DNA of 64,000 nucleotides from JBBQVS01 sp964250805. Its GTDB lineage: Bacteria > Chloroflexota > Ktedonobacteria > Ktedonobacterales > Ktedonobacteraceae. The first letter of the stretch is position 1. Each line of letters starts with the position of its first letter. The notes beneath the pieces were generated by a model, which was not told the DNA's origin, did not search any database, and saw only the letters and a list, made by a program, of their open reading frames with translations. The stretch spans positions 1 through 64,000 of the forward strand of contig CAXUHG010000007.1 of NCBI GenBank assembly GCA_964250805.1, written 5' to 3'. Made by a program: the position numbers and the translations under genes. This document shows, piece by piece, positions 40,440 through 49,143 of the stretch.

Positions 40440-43400
40440 CTACGAGATACTGATATCATCTATGTAGCCACGATAGCCGCCTGTGCTGTTTGGCTGATCG
40501 TAGCCCAGGTCAACGCGTACAATGGTTTTCCCGTTCACAAAAGAGCCAAGCTGAACGGTCACTTGATTCCAGCTATCGAGTGTCAGGTGGTTACATTGAT
40601 ACGCGGGATGCGCACGATTGCCATTTTGATCAGTTGCGCCAGAGTCGCGCAGATTACTACCATCACTGAAGATGAGATCAACCGCTACACAGGTACTGTT
40701 CGTGCCTGTTACTAAGCTATTCTCTATCGAACTTTGTGGGTACACCCAGTACGACAGCGTGGTACCGGAACTCACAGTGACATTTTGTCCACTCAGATCG
40801 AAAAGCTGTTCGTAGGCGTAGTCGGCTGCACTGCCCTGAGCACTTCCTGAGTACATGAGCGCAAAGTTTCCAGTGTGTGCATACTCAGCATCGTTGACAG
40901 CGGCGGTACTGCGTAGTGCAGCTTCCGGTCCTTTCAATCCACAGCAGATGCCCGTCACGTTGCTGAGGCCACCAGCGGGATAGGGTGCGCCATCAACACT
41001 GTTGACCCAATTTGGAAGCGGACTGCCACTCTCAAAACCCGTTGAGAACGCTCCATTTACGCCGTTCACACTACCATACGAAGGTGGTGCATTCGAGGGG
41101 TCTGCACCCCAACTAGTGTTCGCTGTGCTTGAAAGCGTGAAATCAAGCGTCTCATTGCTGGTAATGAACGATGAGGATACCCAGGGATTTTGCGTAGCAA
41201 CTCCGTTCACGTTCAAACTCTGCACGTAGTACGTCGAGGCCGAAGCTCCCGGCGCATTGATCTGAATCGTCTGACCACTCGGTCGGTTCACGGTAATGCT
41301 GGGGAAAAGTGGACTCGTAAGAACTAGATTTGCCGTTCCTGGAGTCTCAGGGAACATACCAAGTGCCGCAAACACGTACCAGGAAGAGGTTTGACCAAGA
41401 TCGTCGTTGCCAGGGAGACCGCTGGGACCTGTACCGTACAGCGTGTTTTCAACCTGCCGCACGATGTTTTGCGTCTGATATGGTGCGCCCGCGTAGTCAT
41501 ACTCCCAGGGTGTTTCCAACGTGGGTTCGTTGCCCAGGAAGGCGTAGGAAGAATTCGGACCATCGTCAAGCTTGGTGAAGAAATTGTTCAAACGCGAAAC
41601 AATGGCACCATTACCACCTTCGTTCGCGAAGAGACCTTTCAGGTTGAAGGGTACTAGCCAGTTGTACTGTGCGCCATCGCCCTCAACCCAGTTATCCCCG
41701 CTCGTCGGGTCGTATGGTGATGGAAATGAGGTGTTCTGACTACGAGGCTCCAGGTACTGATCGTTGGTGTTGAGCAGATTCTCCCAGTTCTGCGCTCGAT
41801 TGACAAACTGATCATGTACAGCACTATTACCGATTGCACCCGCGAAGGCACCAATGGCGAAATCGGCGGTGTTATACTCAAGCGTTGTTGAGGCAGCACC
41901 ATAGTAGTTACAGCAACCGTAACTGCCATCCGACGGAAGATACCCAATATTTTCCAGGTAGTTGAGACCAGGACGGATATTGTTAGTTTGCGTTGCCTCT
42001 TTTACCATCGCATTCAATGCGCTCTGAGTATCGAAACCTGTACCACCGAATGCATATAGGTCGGCAAGAATTGGGTCTGCGGGGTCTCCAACCATCACAT
42101 ATGTTTCGGTATTCGCAAAGCTCCATTTAGGAAGCTGCCCACTCTGCGCGTAGTCGTTGACCATTGATTGTGCCATATCGCCAGCTTGACTCGGTGCTAG
42201 TAAACCCAGCAGTTGAGCTTCAGAACGATAGATGTCCCAGCCAGAATAGTTGGCGTACTGCACATGACCGGAAGGCTCAGTATACGTCTTGTTATCAAAT
42301 CCTGTGTATTGCCCATTGTCGTCGGAAAAGACGCTGGGAAACAAGAAGACGTGATAAAGCGCGGTGTAAAAAGTCGCAGTTTGTGCCGCCGTACCACCAT
42401 TGGCCTGAATCTCGCCAAGATAGGTATTCCACATCGAGGTGGATTGCGCGAGAACCGTGCTGAAGCTACCAGAAGAATTCTCCTGGTTCAGGTTCGCCTG
42501 TGCATTCGCGGTACTCACGTAGGAAACACCCACGCTCGCCTCGACCGTTGTACTCTGGCTCGTATCAAATGTGACGTAAGCACCTGCACCTGAACCAGAT
42601 GCACTGGTATCAGATGGAGAGGCAGCCTGTTGCCGCGTTTGTTTGCTTGCATCGTGTCCTTTGAACACTTTTGCCTGGGCTGCATTGGCCTTTTGTACTG
42701 CTGGTGCGGCCTGGCTCTTGCCTTTCGCAACTTTTACGTTGGGTGAAACCGTACCATTTTGCCAGGTGCCAGAACTGGCAAATGGCTTGTTGAAGGTTGC
42801 ATAAAAGTAGACCGTATAGTTCGCACTTGAGCCACAAAAACCATTGCTAGTAGCCCAGCCTGAAATGGTATTACCGTTGATGTTGACCTGATCGTTGGAA
42901 TCGCCATTGATCGAGCCTGAGACGTTGACCAACAAGGTCGCGGTTTGGCCTGAAGGATAGGTGAAACGCGCCGCGCCTGTACGTTGTGTAGTGGTCAACT
43001 CAGTAGTCACACCACTATCCAGTCCCACCTTATAGTAGCCAGCATAGGCCGACTCATTCGAGTGTGAGAAGGTAGAGATATACTGAGAAGGATTGCTCGC
43101 AGGTGAAGAGGTTACGGCACCAGGATACGGCATAAAAGGGATGTCGCCGTAGCCGTTACAGCCCGCACCGCTCAAATGAGTCAAACTAAAGCCTCGAATG
43201 CGGTTATCGCCATAATCGTAGCCGCCAGCGTATGCATTCACCGTGTCGGGACTCCACTGAACCATACCAAAGGGAGCATCTGCCCCCGGAAAGGTATCTC
43301 CATCAGCCCATCCACTCGGAGCATTGGTCGCGGCTCCTGTTCCCGTAAAGGGATCGACCAAACCCGCATAGTTTGTCGTCGCATTAGAAGAGCGCGACTT

Positions 43401-43514
43401 GTTTGCCTGTGCGTGAGCAGGAGTTATTCCAACGAAGGGACAAAGAGCAAAGAAGGTCGCCAGTAGAACCAGGATAATCGTTCCAAGAAACCGGTTTCTG
43501 CACATGGGTCTCAT
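40440..43514 (-). CDS. Secreted GH92 alpha-mannosidase
   Basis: Removes terminal alpha-linked mannose, probably alpha-1,2, from fungal or plant mannans and N-glycans. 1024 aa with a signal peptide (about 8-36). GH92 blocks: GDTFPGADAPFGMVQWSPDT, AGGYDYGDNRIRGFSLTHLS, SGWDIYRSEAQLL, GNEPTLETPWEYDYAG and NDDLGQTSSWYVFAALGMFP. An Ala/Lys/Ser-rich low-complexity insert lies at about 250-310. The last 180 residues form a beta-sandwich, probably carbohydrate-binding. AGGAGG precedes ATG 43514 by 6 nt. It lies downstream of GH127, 122 bp away, and may share its promoter. Confidence 0.93.
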   Translation of the reverse strand: MRPMCRNRFLGTIILVLLATFFALCPFVGITPAHAQANKSRSSNATTNYAGLVDPFTGTGAATNAPSGWADGDTFPGADAPFGMVQWSPDTVNAYAGGYDYGDNRIRGFSLTHLSGAGCNGYGDIPFMPYPGAVTSSPASNPSQYISTFSHSNESAYAGYYKVGLDSGVTTELTTTQRTGAARFTYPSGQTATLLVNVSGSINGDSNDQVNINGNTISGWATSNGFCGSSANYTVYFYATFNKPFASSGTWQNGTVSPNVKVAKGKSQAAPAVQKANAAQAKVFKGHDASKQTRQQAASPSDTSASGSGAGAYVTFDTSQSTTVEASVGVSYVSTANAQANLNQENSSGSFSTVLAQSTSMWNTYLGEIQANGGTAAQTATFYTALYHVFLFPSVFSDDNGQYTGFDNKTYTEPSGHVQYANYSGWDIYRSEAQLLGLLAPSQAGDMAQSMVNDYAQSGQLPKWSFANTETYVMVGDPADPILADLYAFGGTGFDTQSALNAMVKEATQTNNIRPGLNYLENIGYLPSDGSYGCCNYYGAASTTLEYNTADFAIGAFAGAIGNSAVHDQFVNRAQNWENLLNTNDQYLEPRSQNTSFPSPYDPTSGDNWVEGDGAQYNWLVPFNLKGLFANEGGNGAIVSRLNNFFTKLDDGPNSSYAFLGNEPTLETPWEYDYAGAPYQTQNIVRQVENTLYGTGPSGLPGNDDLGQTSSWYVFAALGMFPETPGTANLVLTSPLFPSITVNRPSGQTIQINAPGASASTYYVQSLNVNGVATQNPWVSSSFITSNETLDFTLSSTANTSWGADPSNAPPSYGSVNGVNGAFSTGFESGSPLPNWVNSVDGAPYPAGGLSNVTGICCGLKGPEAALRSTAAVNDAEYAHTGNFALMYSGSAQGSAADYAYEQLFDLSGQNVTVSSGTTLSYWVYPQSSIENSLVTGTNSTCVAVDLIFSDGSNLRDSGATDQNGNRAHPAYQCNHLTLDSWNQVTVQLGSFVNGKTIVRVDLGYDQPNSTGGYRGYIDDISIS

Positions 43515-43636
43515 TATTGCCTCCTATGTGTGTAAACAATTACAAGATATATTTCAAAGAAGGACTGCTTCGACGATAGCCGCCTCCTCTATGAAATAGC
43601 TCATCATGCCGAGGTCGGATTAAGAAGAGAAACGTA

Positions 43637-45895
43637 CTAGAGAAACCGCCAGAGATGATCTGAGGTGCCACTGTCATCAAACTGGACGACGTTCGCACTA
43701 TCAGAGGTAGACATATTCGTCACNNNNNNNNNNNNNNNNNNNNNNNNNNNNNNNNNNNNNNNNNNNNNNNNNNNNNNNNNNNNNNNNNNNNNNNNNNNNN
43801 NNNNNNNNNNNNNNNNNNNNNNNCCCAACACCTTGCCGCTATTCTGATTCTGAATACGGAAGTATACTCCGCTCGCCCAGGGATGCGCGTCTGAGCCAGT
43901 GCCTATGGTTGGAAAAGAGGAGATGCGTAGCCGAGCTGCCCCCATAGGAATCAATGTCACCGTTTGAGCTGCCGTACTGGAAAGTACAGGGCTTTCCTGC
44001 AACGTCGTCACAACCTCCTGGCTGTCCGCCTGCCACTCTGGAATCTGTTGCGCCTGCACCTGCATGGTAATTGGTGCGGTCTGCTGGGTAAAGGGATTTG
44101 CGGGCAGCGTTCCATTATTCTGCTGAACGGTAAAGGACTGTGCAGGGTTGCTGCTCGCTAGAACCAGCCCATAGTTCCACGGCGAGGTAGGCGTCACCTG
44201 GTACTCTGGAATTTGGGCAGTGCTATTGTTGATGAGCGTGTAATTTTCGCCAATCTGGAGCGAGAACGTTAACGCACCGTAGTTGACTGAGACGGAGTTA
44301 TGGTTGTTTGCCCAGGTCTGGACGCTTGTCTGCATTGGTAGGCGCAGCGTAACGGTATCTCCACTAGCCCACGTTCGGTTAATACTCACAAACACTGGTC
44401 CACCGTTCGCGGCTATGTTCTGACCATTCACCTGCAAGACTGGCTGCGAACACCAGCCAGGAATGCGTAGGTAGAGGGGAAATGCGAGATCTTTTGGCGT
44501 GGACAGGGTGAGAGTAATTGTATCGCCAAAGGGATAGCTAGTCTGCTCCGTGAAAGTAACTGTCGTTCCATCCCCGACCTTCGCTGTAACGGTTGTTGGG
44601 GCATACAACGAGACGCATAGGCCGTTATCGGGAGTCGCTAACCAGGACTCTTCCGTAAAGAAAGGCCAGCCCATCCCGTAGTTATGTGGACAACAGCGAT
44701 ACTGATCCACGCCTTGTAGATACGCCTGCATCGCAAAGCCATTCTGAAACTGCCCTTGCGTCTTGGCAACATTATCCAACTGGATACTATTAGCACTGGT
44801 AATGTAGTGTCCAGCCTTACCCTGTGGATCAAGGGCGGCAGGTAAAGAGTTAAAGGCAAGGTTTTCCGCGCGGTCTGACCATACAGGATCGCCAGTGATA
44901 CGCATGAGAATCTCATGACTCTGCATATATTCGACGATGCCACAGGTTTCAAAGCCCTGGCGCGGATCGCCAAAACCTGGACGTGCATTCTCATCTCCGG
45001 CGAAACCACCACCAGAAAATTGCCCGTAGGTCGTCTGGATGAGGGTGTAATTTTGATAGGATGCCGTCTTGTACTGAGAGCCACCATCCAAAACGCCGTA
45101 CAGCGCAGGTTCACGAAATCCTTGAGATAAGTTGACATTGTGCAGGGTTGGCAAGGTGGAACTCATCCAGTTGGCTGAATTTTGATGAATCTTCCTCACG
45201 AGGTCAAGCAAGAAAGCATCGCTCGTTCGGTTGTAGAGCCAGTAAATAGCGTCAATCGTATCAGCCCAGCGTGTGTAGCCCCAGCCTTGAGTAAACACAG
45301 AGGAGGGTTGCGCGTTCATATACTGAAAGTATTGAGTCAGGAAGGGCACGATACGCGCATCGTTGTAATATTCCTGGAAGGAACAGAATGCTCGTAATAA
45401 AGGCATGAAAGGCCAGAAATCCGGGCCTCCATTGAGCGAGGTACGTAGGGAAGTTGGACCGAAAAAACCATCCGACTGCTGTGTGGCGAGAATGCCGTTG
45501 ATCCACTGTTGGATGGTTGAGAGAGCGGTGGTGTCTCCGGTAACATACGCCAAGTCTCCATAACCACGTAACCAATACGGAACCTCTTCCCAACCAGTAT
45601 TATTGGGTTGAATCCAGCCCGTGTTGTTATAGTCGAGAAAGTGGGAGACATGGTTATATTGACCACAGAGGCCATTGAGTTGGAGTTGTAACTGGGTAGC
45701 CAACCAGCCCTGAGCCTTCACGCTCCCAGGCGGTAGACGATAAAAGGCGGCAGGTTGTAGAGGAGTCAAATTAGGCCAGTAAAGACCGCTTGACGCGGCA
45801 TGAGCAATACGAGTCGTGCTAATGGTTCCAAGAATCGCCAATCCACTTGCGGTAAAGACACTTTTTTTGAGAAACTCTCGGCGTTTCATCGTCAT
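43637..45895 (-). CDS. Secreted GH127 beta-L-arabinofuranosidase with C-terminal ricin-type lectin domain, gap inside
   Basis: Cleaves beta-linked L-arabinofuranose from plant hydroxyproline-rich glycans. A twin-arginine-like signal (KRREFLKKSVFTASGLAIL) opens the protein. The GH127 (DUF1680) barrel carries FGDPRQGFETCGIVEYMQ and YRCCPHNYG, which supply the zinc cysteines and acidic catalytic residue known for this family, then beta domains. The C-terminus is a ricin-B repeat (RIQNQNSGKVL ... SANVVQFDDSGTSDHLWRFL) broken by 100 N at 43724-43823. GGAGG lies 9 nt before ATG 45895. The promoter at 46226-46254 leaves a leader of about 320 nt. Confidence 0.88.
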   Translation of the reverse strand: MTMKRREFLKKSVFTASGLAILGTISTTRIAHAASSGLYWPNLTPLQPAAFYRLPPGSVKAQGWLATQLQLQLNGLCGQYNHVSHFLDYNNTGWIQPNNTGWEEVPYWLRGYGDLAYVTGDTTALSTIQQWINGILATQQSDGFFGPTSLRTSLNGGPDFWPFMPLLRAFCSFQEYYNDARIVPFLTQYFQYMNAQPSSVFTQGWGYTRWADTIDAIYWLYNRTSDAFLLDLVRKIHQNSANWMSSTLPTLHNVNLSQGFREPALYGVLDGGSQYKTASYQNYTLIQTTYGQFSGGGFAGDENARPGFGDPRQGFETCGIVEYMQSHEILMRITGDPVWSDRAENLAFNSLPAALDPQGKAGHYITSANSIQLDNVAKTQGQFQNGFAMQAYLQGVDQYRCCPHNYGMGWPFFTEESWLATPDNGLCVSLYAPTTVTAKVGDGTTVTFTEQTSYPFGDTITLTLSTPKDLAFPLYLRIPGWCSQPVLQVNGQNIAANGGPVFVSINRTWASGDTVTLRLPMQTSVQTWANNHNSVSVNYGALTFSLQIGENYTLINNSTAQIPEYQVTPTSPWNYGLVLASSNPAQSFTVQQNNGTLPANPFTQQTAPITMQVQAQQIPEWQADSQEVVTTLQESPVLSSTAAQTVTLIPMGAARLRISSFPTIGTGSDAHPWASGVYFRIQNQNSGKVLXXXXXXXXXXXXXXXXXXXXXXXXXXXXXXXXXXVTNMSTSDSANVVQFDDSGTSDHLWRFL
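43724..43823. other. Assembly gap of 100 N
   Basis: Exactly 100 N inside the ricin-type lectin domain of GH127. The reading frame matches on both sides of the placeholder, perhaps by chance. Repeated ricin subdomains are a likely reason for the failed join. Confidence 0.95.
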
Positions 45896-46201
45896 ATTCA
45901 GTGTCCTCCCTTTTCTGCCAGTGGTAACAACTGAGAAAGGTCCGCTACTCCGATGCTTCGCGGAAATGCATTCATTGCAAAATCCTCCCTATTCAAAGTA
46001 ATGCACGTCACGGCATCACTATCTGTTGTCTGACATCAAGGCTTTTCTGCGCATTTTTCGCTTCTGATACTCAGCTCACACTAAGATCGTATAACTCCGA
46101 ATTGAATAGTCTCCATCAGAAGTGAATAGCGCAAAAGTGAAAAATCTGAGTACTATCTCATGTATTCCTGCTATTCTTTGTATTTCCTCCTTTCGGTTCG
46201 C

Positions 46202-46254
46202 ATAGATGCTAATCTATTAGGAACAAGTATAAGATAATAAAATAGTAAAGTCAA
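46202..46254 (-). promoter_or_regulatory. Promoter of the GH127 (and GH92) genes with operator-like palindrome
   Basis: Minus-strand TTGACT (46249-46254) and TATACT (46226-46231) with a 17-bp spacer. Over the predicted start point lies a perfect 6-4-6 palindrome ATAGATgctaATCTAT (46202-46217), overlapped by CTAATctATTAG (46209-46220). Confidence 0.7.
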
Positions 46255-46429
46255 TGGATAACAAGCCAAAATTCACTCATGACTTGCGATGCACTATCTT
46301 AGTCGAAGGGGAGTACGTCAATACACGAAGACGTTTTTACCGTGTTCTAAAGCAAAAATGTAGTGAGATATAAAATATTAACAAAGCAAGAAAACAAATA
46401 CCTCGTTTTCCCTTTTCTGGATAACATCC

Positions 46430-46472
46430 TTGACATTTATGAGATTTTCGGGTACTCTTGTTTTAGAACAAG
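46430..46472 (+). promoter_or_regulatory. Promoter of the CE7 esterase gene with operator-like palindrome
   Basis: TTGACA (46430-46435) and TACTCT (46453-46458) with a 17-bp spacer. A perfect 6-4-6 palindrome CTTGTTttagAACAAG (46457-46472) covers the predicted start point, followed by GTTATAAC (46478-46485). The layout suggests a repressor site. Confidence 0.65.
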
Positions 46473-46565
46473 AACAAGTTATAACTGATTCGGACGATTG
46501 TCTGCGAGACGCAATCACACATCCGCATAGCTACACATCAGTCTATCATTACTTGTTTGAAAGCT

Positions 46566-46601
46566 ATTATACATACACACTTTGCAGTGTGTATGTATAA
46601 T
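46566..46601. other. Inverted repeat in the esterase leader
   Basis: 15-bp perfect arms (ATTATACATACACAC and its complement) around TTTGCA, about 90 bp before the esterase start. It could be an RNA hairpin in the leader or a second protein site; no U-tract follows. Confidence 0.6.
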
Positions 46602-46693
46602 GTATTTTCTTGTTTAGTGAAGTTTTTGTCTCATGCTGAAAAGGTCTTTCTGGACACCGCAAATGAGCAAATTCATGATGAAAGATAGCAAGA

Positions 46694-47650
46694 ATGGCTT
46701 TTTTTGATCTATCCTTAGATGAACTTCGACTCTATGTACCACCACGCCATGAGCCTACGGATTTTGATGATTTTTGGCAAGAGACGCTTCATACTGTACG
46801 ACAGTATCCGCTGAATCCTCGCTTTGAAGCGGTGAACTACAGCCTGCGTACCGTTGAAACTTTCGATTTGACCTTTAACGGTTACGGAGGTCAACCTATC
46901 AAGGGTTGGCTTATTCTTCCTAAGCAACGTAGTACGCCTCTACCCTGCGTGGTGGAGTATATAGGTTATGGTGGTGGCAGAGGTTTTCCTTGCGATTGGT
47001 TGCTCTGGAGTAGCGCGGGTTTTGCGCATCTGATTATGGATACGCGTGGTCAGGGTAGCGATACGTCCGATAGCGAGTCAGATAACTCTAATCCTCAAAT
47101 CTCTGGCTTTATGACACGCGGTATTCTTCATCCCCAAACTTATTATTACCGCCGTGTTTTCTCTGATGCTGTGCGTGCCGTTGAAGCTGCTCGCTCTCAT
47201 CCAGCCATCGACGCTGAGCGTATTGCTGTCAGTGGAGGAAGTCAGGGTGGTGGTATAACATTGGCTGTCAGTGGGCTTGTTCCTGATGTCCAGGTTGCTA
47301 TGCCCGATGTTCCCTTTCTCTGCCACTATCAGCGAGCGATACAGATTAGTGATAGCTTTCCCTATCAGGAAATCGTCAAGTACTGTCAAGTTCATCGTGA
47401 CAAGGTTGAAGCGGTCTTCGATACTCTTGCTTATTTCGATGGAGTCAACTTTGCCTCACGCGCCCATGCTCGCGCCCTCTTTTCCGTCGCCTTGATGGAC
47501 GAAGTTTGCCCGCCATCCACCGTCTTTGCCGCGTACAACTCCTATGCTGGTGCGAAAGAGATAAAGATTTGGCCTTACAATCATCATGAGGGAGGCACAA
47601 ACTATCAGACCGTGGAAAAACTGAAATTCTTAACCATGCTCTGGAGCTAA
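46694..47650 (+). CDS. Acetylxylan esterase / cephalosporin-C deacetylase (CE7)
   Basis: Removes acetyl groups from xylan-derived oligosaccharides in the cytoplasm; CE7 enzymes also accept cephalosporin C. 318 aa alpha/beta hydrolase: IMDTRGQGSDTSD (RGQ motif), nucleophile Ser in VSGGSQGGGITLA, Asp in MDEVCPPSTVFAAYN and His in NHHEGG, matching the family triad and length. No signal peptide, so it acts on imported oligosaccharides. It is divergent from GH127 and shares the regulatory region, consistent with plant hemicellulose use. The ribosome-binding site is weak. Confidence 0.9.
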   Translation: MAFFDLSLDELRLYVPPRHEPTDFDDFWQETLHTVRQYPLNPRFEAVNYSLRTVETFDLTFNGYGGQPIKGWLILPKQRSTPLPCVVEYIGYGGGRGFPCDWLLWSSAGFAHLIMDTRGQGSDTSDSESDNSNPQISGFMTRGILHPQTYYYRRVFSDAVRAVEAARSHPAIDAERIAVSGGSQGGGITLAVSGLVPDVQVAMPDVPFLCHYQRAIQISDSFPYQEIVKYCQVHRDKVEAVFDTLAYFDGVNFASRAHARALFSVALMDEVCPPSTVFAAYNSYAGAKEIKIWPYNHHEGGTNYQTVEKLKFLTMLWS

Positions 47651-47679
47651 CTTCCTCTTGATGTCAAAAGAGAATGTCA

Positions 47680-48822
47680 TCAAAAACCAAGCAAATGTAG
47701 TGCAAGGGTGAGAAGCGACGTGAGGAGCGGAATTAGGAGCGGCAAAATTACGGTGACACCTAGACGACTTAATGCGCTTGTTTCCAGGGGCCAGACGGGA
47801 AAGGTGTTCTGTAAAAGGTCATACTGTTGTTTAAGGGCAGTCAAACGGCGCGTCGTACTCACAAGGCTCCGCGTCTCGCCCTCGTTTGAGGACAGAGATT
47901 GCATGAGAGCTTGTTGATACTGCTCGGTCAGGGGCTGAAGCATCTCATTGCGCGTCTTCAACATAATGTAGTGAGGAAAGAGCAACCACCCAACCAACAG
48001 AGCAGGAGTGAGCGCGACATAAATTGCACCCAGCAGAATCATTTCCGAGAGTGAGAGCCAGATCAGGTTGCGCGAAAGCACCGAGGCGACGAGGAGCAGT
48101 GCCTCCCAGAGCATGATGCCAACGCTCGCCCAGATAAGAGGTCCCATCGCCGCAAGCCCACCCGCTCCATCGGGATGCAACGGCTTAATTTGAAGGATAA
48201 AGCGAGAGAACAGCCAGTTGGTAAAGATCAACGCCAGCACAATCCGTATCACACTGATGCCAGTAACATACATCAAGGGCAAATAAATGACAATGGCGCA
48301 AACTCTCATCCAGTAGGGAACAGGACTCAGACTCGTGGGTTCCAGCAACAGCAACCGATAGAGGGCGTAGCAGACAACGAGAACCAGAATTGCTACCGTC
48401 CATCCGCTATTATCGGTCCACTTAACCATATCTTGCACATAAGTTTCATACGACTTTGAGCTTGCTGGATAGGTGCGAGGTTTCCCAATCACCCCATTAG
48501 CTTTGAGTGTATTGAAGAGCTTCACAATCGCATCAGGAACAAGTCCATAGATCAAAAAGATGACTGGAAAAAGCACAAAGGTTTGCACTAGCACACTCAA
48601 TGTATTGCCAATATTCCACTCCATCACTGTGCGTGCCCATGCGAGCCACCAAAAGAGGAAGACGCTTGCCGGAAGAATGACCACGCTCGCGCAAATCCAC
48701 ACTGTGTGCAAATGCCATCTATCCTTGAGCAGAAGCAGCAAGGGATCATGTTGATAGAGTTGCCGAGCGGTCAAAGGCAAATCCGCCGCCACATTTTTTG
48801 CTTCCTGTTGCTGGTCAATCAT
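47680..48822 (-). CDS. Polytopic membrane protein of unknown function
   Basis: 380 aa with about 7-8 hydrophobic segments, including TVWICASVVILPASVFLFWW, LVQTFVLFPVIFLIYGLV, AILVLVVCYALYRLLLL and a C-terminal LLIPLLTSLLTLALHLLGF. A cytosolic helical segment (about 290-345) lies before the last helix. The block QIKPLHPDGAGGLAAMGPLIW recurs in uncharacterised bacterial membrane proteins. No catalytic motif is recognised. ATG 48822 has AGGAA about 9 nt upstream; the frame extends to 48966 without support. It lies next to the SLATT module but on the opposite strand. Confidence 0.6.
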   Translation of the reverse strand: MIDQQQEAKNVAADLPLTARQLYQHDPLLLLLKDRWHLHTVWICASVVILPASVFLFWWLAWARTVMEWNIGNTLSVLVQTFVLFPVIFLIYGLVPDAIVKLFNTLKANGVIGKPRTYPASSKSYETYVQDMVKWTDNSGWTVAILVLVVCYALYRLLLLEPTSLSPVPYWMRVCAIVIYLPLMYVTGISVIRIVLALIFTNWLFSRFILQIKPLHPDGAGGLAAMGPLIWASVGIMLWEALLLVASVLSRNLIWLSLSEMILLGAIYVALTPALLVGWLLFPHYIMLKTRNEMLQPLTEQYQQALMQSLSSNEGETRSLVSTTRRLTALKQQYDLLQNTFPVWPLETSALSRLGVTVILPLLIPLLTSLLTLALHLLGF

Positions 48823-49143
48823 ATCTGCGTTCCTAACTCTCGCTTGTGAGGATTGTGCAGTCTGTGGACTGATGTTCCCTGTACGTATTATAGGGCGGAG
48901 GATGGGGGATGGGAAGAGGGTGGAAGTTGGGGGTTGTCTGAGAACTTTGCTTCGGAATAACTTCACGCTATATTTTTATTTTAAAGAAAATTTTCAAGGC
49001 TTATATTCAGCTTAGCTTGTATAAGATTTATGTATTTACTCTAGTATTAAATAATGGTAATATTAATTATCTGCTTCGTTTTCAGTGTAATCTCTACTAA
49101 GCTGATAAAATCAGTTTTATAAATTAAGATAGGAGACAATATT
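48823..49143. other. Intergenic region with G-rich tract and promoter
   Basis: 321 bp. A purine-rich run with five groups of three or more G lies at 48904-48933. Beyond it the sequence is AT-rich and carries the promoter at 49035-49063. Confidence 0.5.
49035..49063 (+). promoter_or_regulatory. Promoter of the NDT-TPR/SLATT module
   Basis: TTTACT (49035-49040) and TAATAT (49058-49063) with a 17-bp spacer, about 80 bp before the start codon in an AT-rich stretch. Confidence 0.5.

Larger units (their letters stand above)
45896..46693. other. Divergent regulatory region of the carbohydrate locus
   Basis: 798 bp between GH127 (minus) and the CE7 esterase (plus). It contains two back-to-back promoters, palindromes at both start points and the 46566 inverted repeat. 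Roughly 46255-46430 is AT-rich with no gene seen. Confidence 0.6.
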
